Source: Excoecaria cochinchinensis
Lineage: Eukaryota > Streptophyta > Magnoliopsida > Malpighiales > Euphorbiaceae
Direction of reading: 5' to 3'
NCBI GenBank assembly: GCA_947683425.1
Contig: CANTUQ010000077.1
Coordinates: 3,713,001-3,777,000 of the forward strand
DNA: 64,000 nt
Both the position numbers and the translations under genes were made by a program. Positions 44,934 to 55,504 of this stretch are shown here, piece by piece (within the stretch, counting starts at the first letter, position 1; every line of letters starts with the position of its first letter). The notes under the pieces were generated by a model, which saw only the letters and a program-made list of their open reading frames with translations, was not told the DNA's origin and ran no database searches.

Positions 44934-45699
44934 ATACTAGGGGCAAAATAGTGATATGAAATATTGAATGAACTAGTGATTAAATTGATAATTATTTAAA
45001 GAAAGTAAAAATAAAATAATAAATGATGTATATCAATAATAAAGAGTTATTGTATAATGAATACATGAATTAAGAGATCATGAGACACCGTTAAAGGATA
45101 ATAAAAGAGAAAAGATTAATTAATGATAGCAAAAGAAATGAATAAAGAAAATAAAGCAATAGTTAGTAAATATGAAATCAATGTAAGATTTAAAAGATTA
45201 AATAATAAGGATATAAAGGGAATAGGAATTTAAGAATTGATAAATGTAAAAGAAATTAGAAGTTTGAATTTAAATAGTGAATAAATGTAAAGAAAATATT
45301 ACAACAGATGGTAAATGGAGTAGTGAAAGAAGGTTAAGAATACAATTAAGAGTAAAATAAGTAATATATTGGAAGGATAATGTTAATAGAAATAAGAGCA
45401 ACAAGTAAGTTAACGAAATAATAATGGGCATAGATTGTATTCAAGTTTAGATAAATGTGTATATATATATATAAAGAATTAAATTAAAGGTTAATAATAG
45501 TATTAAGAGTAAATGTAATAATAATAGTAATAATTATAAGGATAATGAATATGTGAGTATATAAGTTATGTATAAGATATAAACATATGGATAAGACAAA
45601 AGCAAATAAGAAATTAAAAAAAAAAAGAATACTCAAATAAATTATAAGTATATATGAATATTTGTATAATAGTACAAATTACGGGTATATGGTGTTACA

Positions 45700-46003
45700 G
45701 TAAGGTAGTTGCTTATGCTTCATGTCACCTTAAGACTCATGAGAAGAACTACCCTACCCATGATTTGGAACTAGCAACCATCATATATTTGCATTAAAGA
45801 TCTGGAGGAATTACCTATGTAGAGAAATATGTTGCATTTATACAGATCATAAAAGCTTAAAATATTTGCCTATCCAGAGAGAGCTTAATTTAAGATAGAG
45901 ACGGTTCTTGGAACTCATCAAAGATTATGACTGCCTCATTGAGTACCATCCAGGCAAAGCAAATATGGTAGCTGATGCACTTAGCAGGAAACACATGACA
46001 ACC
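45700..46003 (+). pseudogene. CHR-H pol, part 2: RNase H end
   Basis: Continues the RNase [25 protein letters not shown], a small insertion near 45783 shifting the frame, then [53 protein letters not shown]. The catalytic Glu (DLELA), Asp (YTDHKS) and Asp (VADALS) are present. One in-frame stop replaces a Gln (NLR then TAG). TAT-E interrupts it at 46003; the integrase lies beyond the window. This end of pol fixes CHR-H as Tekay/Del-like. Confidence 0.88.
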
Positions 46004-46242
46004 TGTAGACACCGGGTCCTGAAACAGCTCAGATCAGAGGTTACCTAATGATAAAATTAACTCATGTTCACAGGCAAAAAAGTAGGAAGTGATAATTTCC
46101 TTATCAAATTTGTTTTTTAGAAATAAAAAAATATAAAATATAAAAACTAAAAATAAAAATGAAAAAAGGAGTTTGGGAACTATAATATTTTAGTCAAAGT
46201 TGTCTCAAAAAACTATAAAAAAATAAAAATAAAAATAAAAAT

Positions 46243-46452
46243 TTGGCCGTTTGCGGCAGCCGGCGCGTAAGGGGGAACCTCCCTCGCCAGCGCGCTGCGC
46301 AACATGCGCACGGCAAGCGAGGCGCCTCACGCCCCATGCGCGCGTGACGGGTAAGGCGTCGCTCGCTCGTCCTCGCCTGCCAGGGCACGACGAGCGCACT
46401 GGCAGCCCGTCGCTCGCCAAGGACGGGCATAGGGCGCCGCAGTCCGCCCAAA
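46243..46452. repeat. GC-rich island in TAT-E LTR U3
   Basis: 210 bases from GGCCGTTTGCGGCAGCC to the AGTCCGCCC region, starting 240 bases into the LTR and lying upstream of the TATA box. Its sequence is unlike the islands of TAT-A, TAT-B or S4, although the flank AATTTTTGGCC...TTTTCCC is shared. Confidence 0.75.
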
Positions 46453-46829
46453 TTCGCTGAAAATGCAATTTTTGGCCTTTTTTCAAGATTGTTTTCCCAA
46501 AATTGATGTTTTTCCCATTTTTTGGTATTTTCTTAATTTTTTCAATTTTTAAAGTTAATAAATTAATTTTTTTATTTTATTTATCCTTAAGATAAATATC
46601 AAAAATTTAATTTTATCTTGTAAATTCTAATTTGAATTCAAAAGGATTTGATTTTATCTTTAAATCTAATTTGAATTTAAAAATATTTGATTTTATTTTC
46701 TAAAATCAAATTTGAATTCAAATAAATTTGATATCTATCTTTAAAGATAATTTGAATTTTGAAAAAGATTAGATTTTGAATTTAAATTTCAAAAATATTT
46801 GAATTTTTTATTCTTATCCTCATTTATCC

Positions 46830-46837
46830 TATAAATA
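46830..46837 (+). promoter_or_regulatory. TATA box of TAT-E LTR
   Basis: CCTATAAATAGGAGGC, a near-ideal plant TATA box; transcription should start about 46860-46870, so U3 is about 860 bases. Confidence 0.65.
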
Positions 46838-47410
46838 GGAGGCTGGGGATCGAGAAAAGGATTCAGATTTTTCTCTTCTTCTTCCTTTTAAAGGAATTCT
46901 CTTTACATTTTCTTTCTCTTGATTTTTTTTCATCAAATAAATTTCTTAAATTCAGATTTTTCATTTCTTCTTTTTCAAAGGAATTCTTTCTTCATTTTCT
47001 TTATTTGATTTTTCTTCTTCAAATAAATTTCTTAAGGTTTTAAAAATAAATTCTTAATCAAAAAGTCACTCTTGAGACAAATAAAATATTTTTTTGTTAT
47101 TGATAATTTTTATTTTCTTATATTATCTTTTTAAGCAAGTTTTCTTTCTTGAAATAAAAATCTAATTTTTATTATTTTCAATTCTAAATTTGTAGATCAA
47201 GGTAAGGAAATCAATCATCTTTTTCCCTCTTATAGGTCTCTAATTGATGTATTATTTAGCTTATGTTTTGTGTAAATTATGAAGTTAAATATGTAATTAT
47301 TTATATTATTTATATTATTTGATGTGTTTATATGTTCTGTAGGTTGATTTAGGAGAAAAGGGAAGAAAATACTAAAACAAAGTAGAACTGGGCAGAGATC
47401 AATTAGAGAA

Positions 47411-48103
47411 TCACGAGTAGTGAATGGGCGTCACGACTCGTGAAGCTGCAGATACAAAGAAGGAAATAAAAGAGGCGAGGAAGCAGGGTCACGACTAGTC
47501 TTTTCTTCTTTTTCTTTCGTTCTTGGTACTTCTTTTCTTTGTTTTGCTGAGCCAATAAGTTCTGTTCATTGTATATATTGTATATATTGCATATGCTATT
47601 CCTTTGATCTTATTAACCCGTTGATCGCATGTTTGTTATTATTATGATTCATGAAGTATGTTCATTGCTTTGTTATGCATGTTTTGATCGCATGATGTTG
47701 TTTTTGTTCGTCTGTTATTAGTCCTCTGTTCACCCATGTTTCACGTTATTTGTTTTGTGTCTTTATTCTTCACGAGTCGTGACTTCCTTGATCGAGTCGT
47801 GTTCTTGCTTTATCTTCCTTTTCCTTTTCGATCGAGCCATTTTCTGTTCTTTTTCTTTATTTCCCGATCAGCTCCGAATCTTCCGGTCAGTCTGTATTGC
47901 CGGTTTCCCGATCGGATAGTAAATCTATTTTTTATCCGCTCGATCGCTTCCCGTTTTCCCAGATCGGATTGCACGAACTGTGCATGGATTGCACGTCTCG
48001 TGCAATGCTTTCATGAGTCGAGAATGGATTGCATGACTCGTGCAATCCATTCACAAGTCATGAATGGATTGCACGACTCATGCAATCCATGCTCGAGTCG
48101 TGC
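47411..48103 (+). repeat. CACGACTCGTG palindrome cluster in TAT-E LTR
   Basis: TCACG/CGTGA (47431-47443), ATTGCACG-TCT-CGTGCAAT (47988-48006), ATGGATTGCA/TGCAATCCAT twice (48024-48050 and 48064-48090, ten-base stems), and single CGAGTCGTG words near 47411, 47769, 47793 and 48092. All lie downstream of the TATA box, so they would be in the transcript leader and trailer. Confidence 0.8.
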
Positions 48104-49494
48104 ATACCCGATCCCTCTTCGTCCCTCTTGTTTTGTCCGACCGACCAGTGTAAATGCATGATTTTAATTTGTTTTTTAGTCCACTTCTGTTTTTTTATAT
48201 TTGTGTTCTATGGAGTTAGGTCTAGTATTGTTGATTGTAGTGTTTTAAAATCAAAACTCTTGTTTTCTGTTGGAACGTGGTTGGTTTTTGCTCGGCAGAG
48301 CAAAAACACAGCTGTGTTTCGCAAGAAACACAGTTGTTTTTTCTGCACTATTTCGTTCTCTTATTTTTCTTTGTTTTCTTGCATGCAATTGCTTTATCTT
48401 TCATTATTTCTATTTAATTAAGTGCTTATATTTGATTAGTTTAATTGATTATTTATTTGATGGATCTATCAGTCATTTTAATTAATTATTTTATTCAATT
48501 AATTTATTTGTTCATTAATTATTTAATCTATTTTACTAATGTTTTATTCATTTTGTTTATTTGTCTAAATAATTATTTATCTTCGCGAGTTATACTCGTA
48601 CTCGGGTCGGAGGATCGGAGATTGGAGGCCTTCAAATTTAGGGTTTGCCTTTGAAATTTTGTATTTTCTTTTATTATTGTATTATTTTTTATGTGATGTG
48701 TGTAAAATATATTTTTTATTATCCGTATTATAGAAAGTCATGTTTTTATAATAACTAATAACTTGGGACTTTTCTTAATAAATTGGACCAATGTCGTATT
48801 TTAACCAATAAAATCCCACTTTCAAATAGAGAACTACTTTTCATAAAATGAGATCATTCATCTTGGCTTTCTCAATCAATACCCTAAAAATAGTTCTCTA
48901 ATTTTCTAATCAATAAAAAGGAACCAATGTTCCTAAAATCCAATAAATGACCTGATTTATGCATGTTGCATTTTGATTATCTTGTATTTACTTGTTTATT
49001 TGAGCAAGTTTTATTTATTTATATTCTTTTTTATTTTATTTTTGGGGGATTGTTCTGTCCCATTTTTTATTTTATTTTGTACTTTATTTATTTATTTACT
49101 TATTGCTTTATTTAATTCTTTCTAATATGCTTGCAAATGCGCTTTAAATTTAATGCATTATTGCGTGAGATGAGAGATGGACTTTTAATTTCTTAAAAAC
49201 TCACTTATAAATTTAAGTCATTAATAAGAGTGAAGTTCTGAACACCATCTCTGGTTTAGACCAATAGAGGTTAGAGACCTTTCCTAATTTCTTGTAAATT
49301 GGGTAGCGACTCCAAAATACCTCAAAGGTGCCTAAAGGCATTGTGAGTCTAGATGATCCTTTCCAATATTCTATTAGAAATGAGGCATCCAAAATGACTC
49401 ATGATACCCAAGATCAAAAAGACGCGAACCAATCCCTCGAGCCCTAAAAGCGGGTTCAATGAGGGCCTTTGCTAGGTTCTGGCGCGCGTCACAG

Positions 49495-49512
49495 TGGCAA
49501 CTCCACTGGGGA
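49495..49512 (+). promoter_or_regulatory. TAT-E primer binding site (tRNA-Arg)
   Basis: TGGCAACTCCACTGGGGA, one base after the LTR; one G-to-A change from the perfect complement. Confidence 0.85.
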
Positions 49513-50343
49513 CTTGATCGAAACTTCGCTTCGAAAGTGACTTAAGTTAAAATTATAACTGAGTTGTTAAGAATCAAAAATTCCATTTCTAATTGAAATT
49601 GCATTACATACATTAGAGCCTTAGAGTTATGATAGTTGGTCCCTTATATACCCCGGTGTATTCCTAAAACACAACCCTACTTTCACTCATTGTAGGGAAG
49701 TGCTCGGGATAATCACCAGCCCAAGCCTCGTACCATTAAATGGTATATCAAATGGAGATCCGATTGGTTGCTATGCTCTTGATGAGCTAGACCCGTTGGC
49801 AGGGACCATGCTTGGGTAGACCTAAAGTAACACCACCTTGGACTAAAGCTCATGTAAAGGCAATAGATACTTCCATTAGGTGAAATGTACCATAATACCA
49901 TGCTTGTTATTTGGGCCATCATATATTGAACAAAATCAATTAAATTAAATGGTCTTCATCAAAGGCTTTCATGCCCCGATGGGCCTATCTTAATTTAGTT
50001 GAATTGTTTAAATACATAATGGCCAAACACCCATACGTATGTACATTAGGCAATAGTTGTTATGCTGCCGGTTTCTCACCGTGCATTATATGTGTCCAAA
50101 CGGGTTCCCTGTTAACCCTTGGATAAAGACCACCTAGGAAAGAGACCGCATGACCCCCGTGTGTGGGAGAAATAAGGTTGGAAGGATCTATTTGCTTGCA
50201 TGTCTTTGTCTATATTGCACCAGCACAACCATGCATTGCACTTTAAGTCATGCATCATCCTAATAGAGATGTGTTTTGCAGCCATCATAGATTCGTCTAG
50301 GTGGTTTAGAGGTCCCAACGGTCGGCTAAGAAAGATTTAACTT
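49513..50343 (+). other. TAT-E 5' leader
   Basis: Non-coding, conserved with the other Tat leaders; AAGCCTCGTACCATTAAATG near 49723 and AAGGTTGGAAGGATCTATTT near 50175 have counterparts in TAT-B. Confidence 0.7.
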
Positions 50344-51118
50344 TTGGGATTATCAGAGCTGGTCTCAGATCAGGGTTCGGATTCCTTTTCAGAGGGTAGT
50401 GAGATTTTGTCTTCTGAATCATCAGCTGAGGCAAGTACGTCTAATCCAGCAAGTGGTTCTGATGCAACTAGGGAAATGATTGCCGAAGAAGTAGGGAAGC
50501 GAATGGAGGAGTTTGAGGCCAGGATGATGGCAATAATGGGCAACCTTGCCACTACCTTAGCCCCACTTACCGGGCAACAGGCTGCTGCTCCAGCTAGAGA
50601 GCAAGATGAGGAAGGGGTTGCTAGAGAGGATCCCTCGGCCGCAGTTGATCCACCTGTTGTTGAGCCAAGAGCGCCAGCGCCTATCGAGCAGAGGGAAGGC
50701 CCTAAATCTGTAATTGACTTATGGGAGGAGCAAGACGAATAGACGATAGTGAAGGAAAAATTGCCCAAGCTGGAAGATGCAATGTGGAGGAAAATGGAGG
50801 AAAGGTTTGAAGCTATGACAAGGATGTTTAAGGTAGGAAGAAGGATGAATCCCGAGGATCGAGAACTGGATAGTGATGATCTAATACCTCAGAACTTCAA
50901 GATGCCTGATATTTCTAAATTTGATGGCACTTCCAATGCCACCGGACACATAAAGCAGTATTCATTGGTAATAAAGGGTACTACTTTAACAAAGAGACAA
51001 AATATTGAGTATTTTTGTCTGAGCTTTACCGCCCCAGCGGTGGATTGGTATCATGGACTAGACCGAAGGACGAAGGAGGATTGGAATTTATTGACAGAGG
51101 AATTCCTCAGACAATATG
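50344..51118 (+). pseudogene. TAT-E gag, part 1
   Basis: Open from the leader: SELVSDQGSDSFSEGSE, then STSNPASGSDATREM where the ATG used in TAT-B is ACG, the coil GKRMEEFEARMMAIMGNL, a proline/alanine linker, stop TAG at 50740 (a Gln codon in TAT-B), then capsid LEDAMWRKMEERFEAMTRM, PQNFKMPDISKFDGTSN, DWYHGLDRRTKEDWNLLTEEFLRQY. CHR-D interrupts here. Loss of the ATG leaves no obvious start unless translation begins upstream or at a non-AUG codon. Confidence 0.85.
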
Positions 51119-51525
51119 TGTCACACCCCAACCTATAATATGGATACTTCTACTCGTGATTAGAGTGAGAAGAACCCAAGATAGATAGGAGTGTCACACC
51201 CCCACTAGTACAAACATGCAAACATCACATACAAAATCACATATCCGGTATAAATAAAAACTTTAATAGAAAGAAGAGGGATACAGAACAAAATGGATAC
51301 TTTTATTAATATACAAAATTGGGTCTTTACATCTTACATCAGATTACAAAAAGAAGAACGAATATACAAAAGCCCAAGATACACTGTCCCAAAGGGCTAA
51401 CAAAACATTACATCTATTACAAAAGAAAAGAAAGCCTATACTATAAAACTTCCGATCTCTAGTTGCGTTGGCCTTCCCGATGCGATACGCCCAACCCATG
51501 GTAATTAAAAACCTAAACACCCGTG

Positions 51526-51543
51526 CTAAGCGAAATCGCTTAG
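51526..51543 (-). promoter_or_regulatory. Conserved CTAAGCG hairpin, CHR-D 3' LTR
   Basis: CTAAGCG-ATTT-CGCTTAG, seven-base stem, homologous to 11382-11400 (S1) and 15388-15405 (S2). In the other CHR-D LTR one stem base is changed (55944-55961). Confidence 0.55.
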
Positions 51544-51728
51544 TGGGGAAACACACAATGCATGACCGCCACTCACAGTGACGGTAACAGAAAACACATG
51601 ATAACAATACAATATAGACATATAACCATACAGAGATAATTCAAATATTTGCATCTTCGTCCAAAAATCCTTGTACAAAACACAATGACACCTGCTTAAT
51701 CATAATGAGTGGATAACGAGTACACATA

Positions 51729-51888
51729 GATACTTGAGAGTATCATTATCATGTTATGGACACATAGATACCCGAAGGTATCGAATCATTCTTTTTATTT
51801 TGTTTCCAAATTGTTTTCACATAGAATCTCAAGAAAGATTCAAACAGAAGGATCGCGAGGATCCAGTCGGGGGACCTGATCAGGGTCC
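51729..51888 (-). repeat. Five-hairpin series in CHR-D 3' LTR
   Basis: Plus-strand coordinates: GATACT/AGTATC (51729-51744), GATACC/GGTATC (51767-51782), GAATCT/AGATTC (51824-51841), GGATC/GATCC (51850-51864), GGACC/GGTCC (51872-51888). Repeated in the 5' LTR at 56147-56305. Same order, read on the coding strand, as S1 and S2, with different stem bases. Confidence 0.85.
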
Positions 51889-52097
51889 AAAGTCGTACAC
51901 ATAGTTGCAGCGGCACATAACTCTATTAGGCATGCCTAACTATCCACTTATCCGACATTAGCAGGTTATGCAAAATCTTATCACGTTTACATATATATTA
52001 TTCATACAAATAGATAGTCAAAGCTTAATGAAAACTGCATGCAAAAGAAATTAAGTCATTAAGCAAAAAGGAAAAGAAATCAAGTTTGGAAGCTGCG

Positions 52098-52475
52098 CCT
52101 GTCGCGCTCGCGACAACTGTCGCGCTCGCGACAGAGACCAAAACACAACTCCCCGCTAAGTCTCGCGATCGCGAGAGAGTCTCGCGCTCGCGAGAGGGCG
52201 AAGGCGCCACTCTCTGTCGAGCTCGCGACGGTTGTCGCGCTCGCGACAGAAGGCAACCTTTCAAATCCATCGCGCTCGCGACCACCGCGCGCTCACGACA
52301 GAGGGGAGCCCTGCATACGCTCGGAGATTGAGCGCTCTGTCGCGCTCGCGACATATGTCGCGCTCGCGACAGAGAGTTCCCTTTCGAGCTCTCAGCGCGA
52401 CACTTCTCGTGCCGGCGCGAGGGCTGAAACCTCCGCGCTCTGTCGCGCTAGCGACAGTGTCGCGATCGCGACAGA
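52098..52475. repeat. TGTCGCGCTCGCGACA palindrome array, CHR-D 3' LTR
   Basis: About ten copies of a 16-base palindrome, often in adjacent pairs. Variants keep pairing, for example TCTCGCG/CGCGAGA against TGTCGCG/CGCGACA. The 5' LTR has six (56517-56821). Confidence 0.9.
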
Positions 52476-53539
52476 CACGGGTTTTTCAGCTCTTACGCCC
52501 AAAATCTGCAGAAAACCTATACAAATCACATCCAAACTTCCAAAATTGATTCCAAACCTCAAAATTCAGCAATCCAAGCATTCACAATTCATAACATAAA
52601 TAAAAACCCAGCTTCATCACCATTTATCTCAATTAAATCAAGTCAATTACATGTCCAATTCTAAGAATTTCCAAAACAGCAATTCTAGCAACAAATTACA
52701 ACTATTCACATAATTTCCCATAAATCCTTCAACAATATTCATTCTCTAGTATTTCATAACATGCTTAATGTAATTTGAACTACAATAGGACAACTTATAA
52801 CCCCAATTAAAACAAAAGCACATTTATTAAACTCAAATCACAAAGATGCACAAAAGATGAACAGTCCCAAACCTCTCTCCTTAGCTCCTATTCGCGAGCT
52901 CCGCTCCCGCTAGCGATTTCTTTCCCTTTCGCCGGTCTAGGAGCCTCCTCTGAACCACAAACCCACCATAACCAAGATCAATTCTAAAACAACCCATAAA
53001 CAAATACATATAAACTAAAACCTAGAGAAGAGGAAGAAGAGGAATCTAAAATACCCATAACCCCAACTCACCTTTAAACTTCAAAAATCGCAAGCTAAGC
53101 AACTCAATCTACTCAAGGGAAAGGAGAGGGAGCGAGATCAGGCCAAGAAGAAGGAAAAACAAAGAAGAAAAAAAAGAAGAAAAGAGGAAGATGGCGTGAA
53201 GAAGAGAGGGAGAACGGGAAACCACAGGGAAAGGGCTGACTTCTCTCTCACCAAACCCATTAAATGCCCACTTATCCCCTTTGCCACATGTCACTCTCTC
53301 CTTAAGACACATGTCTCCCAACATATCCTACTCCCATACATTATCATACACATTAAGCTATCCCTTATTATACTCTACTTCCATACTTCCACTCATACCC
53401 TACACTAGCCTATTTCCTCTTCTCAACTAATACACACAATTTAAATAAATAAACCAATTTAACACACATATGCAACACAAAAAAAATACCCACATACAGA
53501 TACGGACAGGCTCAAACTACTGCGGTGGTTTTTGGAGTG

Positions 53540-55414
53540 TTACAATACTCCCCCACTTAACAGAATTTCATCCTCGAAATTCTTACCTGTTCCGAATAAT
53601 TGAGGGTATTGCAATCTCATAGCTTCTTCTGGTTCCCATGTAGCTTCTTCAATACCGCGATGCTGCCATAGAACTTTGACTAACGGTATCTGCTTATTCC
53701 GAAGCTGTCTGATGTCCTTATCCAAAATCCTTTTCGGTTCTTCATCAAAAGAAAAATATGACTGAATCCGAATATCTTGCACTGGTAATACATGCAAAGG
53801 ATCTGACCGATATCTCCGAAGCATAGATACATGGAAAACATCATGTAATCTAGCCAACTCCAAAGGCAAAGCTAATTGATATGCTACTGGACCTACTTTC
53901 CTTAGAATCTCATATGGTCCAATAAAACGTGGACTTAGTTTGCCTTTCTTTCCAAAACGGAGAACCTTACGCCATGGTGACACCTTCAAGAAAACCTTAT
54001 CACCTATTTCATACTGAATATCTCTGCGCTTCAAATTAGCATAAGAACGCTGTCGATCCTTAGCTGCTTTCAAGTTCTGTTGCACAACCCTCACTTTCTC
54101 TTCTGTATCCCGCACTATATCCGGACCTATCATAGCCTTTTCTGACAGTTCAATCCAACATATTGGTGTTCTACATTTCCGTCCATACAGTGCTTCATAA
54201 GGAGCCATACCAATACTTACCTGATAGCTGTTATTATACGCAAATTCCATTAAAGACACGTACCGATCCCAGCTTCCTGAGAACTCCAAAGCACAACCTC
54301 GAAGCATATCTTCCAAAACCTGAATAACCCTTTCTGATTGACCATCGGTCTGCGGATGGAAAGCAGTACTGAAATTTAACCGAGTTCCCAAAGCCACCTG
54401 AAGTTCTTTCCAAAACTTGGATGTAAAATGAGGATCTCTATCTGATACAATGGATAACGGAATTCCATGCAATCTGACTATTTCATCCACATAAAGTTCC
54501 GCCAACTTGTCCATCGAATAATCCACCCGTACCGGTAGAAAATGCGCAGACTTCGACAATCGATCCACTATAACCCATACCGAATCATGCTTACGTTGAG
54601 TCATAGGAAGACCAGATACAAAATCCATCGTGATGTCATCCCACTTCCATTGAGGAATAGGTAAGGGATGAAGCAATCCTGATGGCACTTGATGCCTCAA
54701 TATATTCTCAGAACGCTCCGCCCTCAAGGCTGCTTGAACCAACTGATAATACTTCATATTTGGAGCCGACATCAAAGAAATTAGCATCACCTTCAACGAC
54801 TCATTTAAACCTGATTCAAAATGCTGACATCGAAACTCTTCCGTGAGAACTCTTGGCAGCGCATACTTACTGAGCTTATTGAACTCATCCTCATACTCAG
54901 CCACAGACATCATTCTTTGATTAAGAGTGAGAAACTGTGCCCACTTGGCATCCTTATAAGCTTTGGTCACATACCGGTTCTGAAACTCACCCTCGAAGAA
55001 CTCCCATGTAATCAGTTCAGGAACTTGCGGTTGACTAACCACCAACCTCCACCAATCATAGGCAGAACCTTGTAACAAAGACAAGGCACACTCCACTTCT
55101 TGCTCCGGTGGGCATCTTATCTCCCTAAGTACTCTGGATGTCTTCTCTAACCACATCTCTGCTTTATGAGATTCATCTATGCTAGTACCAAAGAAATTCT
55201 CTGCACCATGCTTTCTTAACCTCTCAATAGGGGCACTTGGCGTTGTTACCCTTTTGAGTACCCTTGTCATACTCTGAAGCATTGCTTCCATTGGTCCCAA
55301 AGGCACCTCAGGATACCCCCTAGGAGGTTGAGCCGGACCAGAAACTGAGGGATCCTGCTCTTGGGGATTCGCACTTTTCGCTGACCCCTCAAGCGATCCA
55401 CGAGCGGACTCCAT
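53540..55414 (-). CDS. CHR-D Gag-integrase-chromodomain fusion protein
   Basis: 624 codons, ATG at 55412-55414, stop overlapping the first bases of the 3' LTR. Residues 1-238 are Gag capsid (LRKHGAENFFGTS, WLEKTSRVLREI, CALSLLQGSAYDWW, FLTLNQRMMSVAEYEDEF). Around residue 240 it passes in frame into integrase: WKWDDITMDF (D264), SIVSDRDPHF (D325), HPQTDGQSERV (E361), an exact D-D-35-E set; FIGPYEILRKVGPVAYQL (GPY/F module, about 495-515); and a chromodomain at about 552-608 (FDEEPKRILDKDIRQL, VKVLWQHRGIEEATWEPEE). The Gag knuckle, protease, RT, RNase H and integrase zinc finger are absent, removed by one in-frame deletion. No stop or frameshift interrupts it. Family knowledge suggests a particle-forming, integrase-bearing product; activity is untested. 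Confidence 0.9.
   Translation of the reverse strand: MESARGSLEGSAKSANPQEQDPSVSGPAQPPRGYPEVPLGPMEAMLQSMTRVLKRVTTPSAPIERLRKHGAENFFGTSIDESHKAEMWLEKTSRVLREIRCPPEQEVECALSLLQGSAYDWWRLVVSQPQVPELITWEFFEGEFQNRYVTKAYKDAKWAQFLTLNQRMMSVAEYEDEFNKLSKYALPRVLTEEFRCQHFESGLNESLKVMLISLMSAPNMKYYQLVQAALRAERSENILRHQVPSGLLHPLPIPQWKWDDITMDFVSGLPMTQRKHDSVWVIVDRLSKSAHFLPVRVDYSMDKLAELYVDEIVRLHGIPLSIVSDRDPHFTSKFWKELQVALGTRLNFSTAFHPQTDGQSERVIQVLEDMLRGCALEFSGSWDRYVSLMEFAYNNSYQVSIGMAPYEALYGRKCRTPICWIELSEKAMIGPDIVRDTEEKVRVVQQNLKAAKDRQRSYANLKRRDIQYEIGDKVFLKVSPWRKVLRFGKKGKLSPRFIGPYEILRKVGPVAYQLALPLELARLHDVFHVSMLRRYRSDPLHVLPVQDIRIQSYFSFDEEPKRILDKDIRQLRNKQIPLVKVLWQHRGIEEATWEPEEAMRLQYPQLFGTGKNFEDEILLSGGVL
53548..53558 (-). promoter_or_regulatory. 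CHR-D polypurine tract
   Basis: Minus-strand AAGTGGGGGAG three bases upstream of the 3' LTR start, overlapping the last codons of the frame. Confidence 0.75.
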
Positions 55415-55504
55415 AACTACAAAACATAAACGCAGTGCGCATCAGGCCAACACAACTCTCACAACTAACTAACACACTGAAACCCAGTAACATCTAAACC
55501 AAGC

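Larger units (their letters stand above)
42376..45699 (+). repeat. S5: chromovirus solo LTR in CHR-H pol
   Basis: 3324 bases, starting TGTAGTGGCCC and ending ATATGGTGTTACA, with a perfect 5-base duplication GTAAG (42371-42375 and 45700-45704). Setting it aside with one duplication keeps the RNase H frame of CHR-H exactly. Same family as S3. Contains a TATA word at 42814-42819, a pure TAA run (43992-44048) and hairpins at 44850-44933. Nothing coding. Confidence 0.95.
46004..49493 (+). repeat. TAT-E 5' LTR (3490 bases)
   Basis: Starts TGTAGACACCGGGTCCTGAA and ends GGCGCGCGTCACA. U3 holds a GC island (46243-46452) and a TATA box (46830-46837). Downstream, in what should be R/U5, lies a palindrome cluster (47411-48103). 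The U5 end has the family hairpin and GGTAGCGACTCC (49294-49315). Confidence 0.9.
51119..53544 (-). repeat. CHR-D 3' LTR
   Basis: 2426 bases; minus-strand start TGTAACACTCC, end GGGTGTGACA. Contains ten near-perfect 16-base palindromes (52098-52475), a five-hairpin series (51729-51888), the palindrome TTAGGCATGCCTAA (51936-51949) and the CTAAGCG/CGCTTAG hairpin (51526-51543). Lacks about 20 bases (acceptor-like segment) present in the other LTR near 55915. Confidence 0.93.

Noticed and set aside
41969..46003. Plant pararetrovirus (caulimovirus) insertion
   Set aside because: The RNase H and flanking words match Tekay/Del Ty3/gypsy pol, and no movement or coat protein signature is present.
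51872..51888. Hammerhead ribozyme (retrozyme-type LTR)
   Set aside because: The CTGATCAG word is in a simple hairpin loop; the conserved CUGAUGA and GAAA core of a hammerhead is missing.
52086..52549. Frames through the CHR-D palindrome arrays (and 56443-56944)
   Set aside because: Open because TCGCGA repeats lack stops in some registers; copies differ by whole palindromes and products repeat Ser-Arg-Ser-Arg or Ala-Leu-Ala-Thr.
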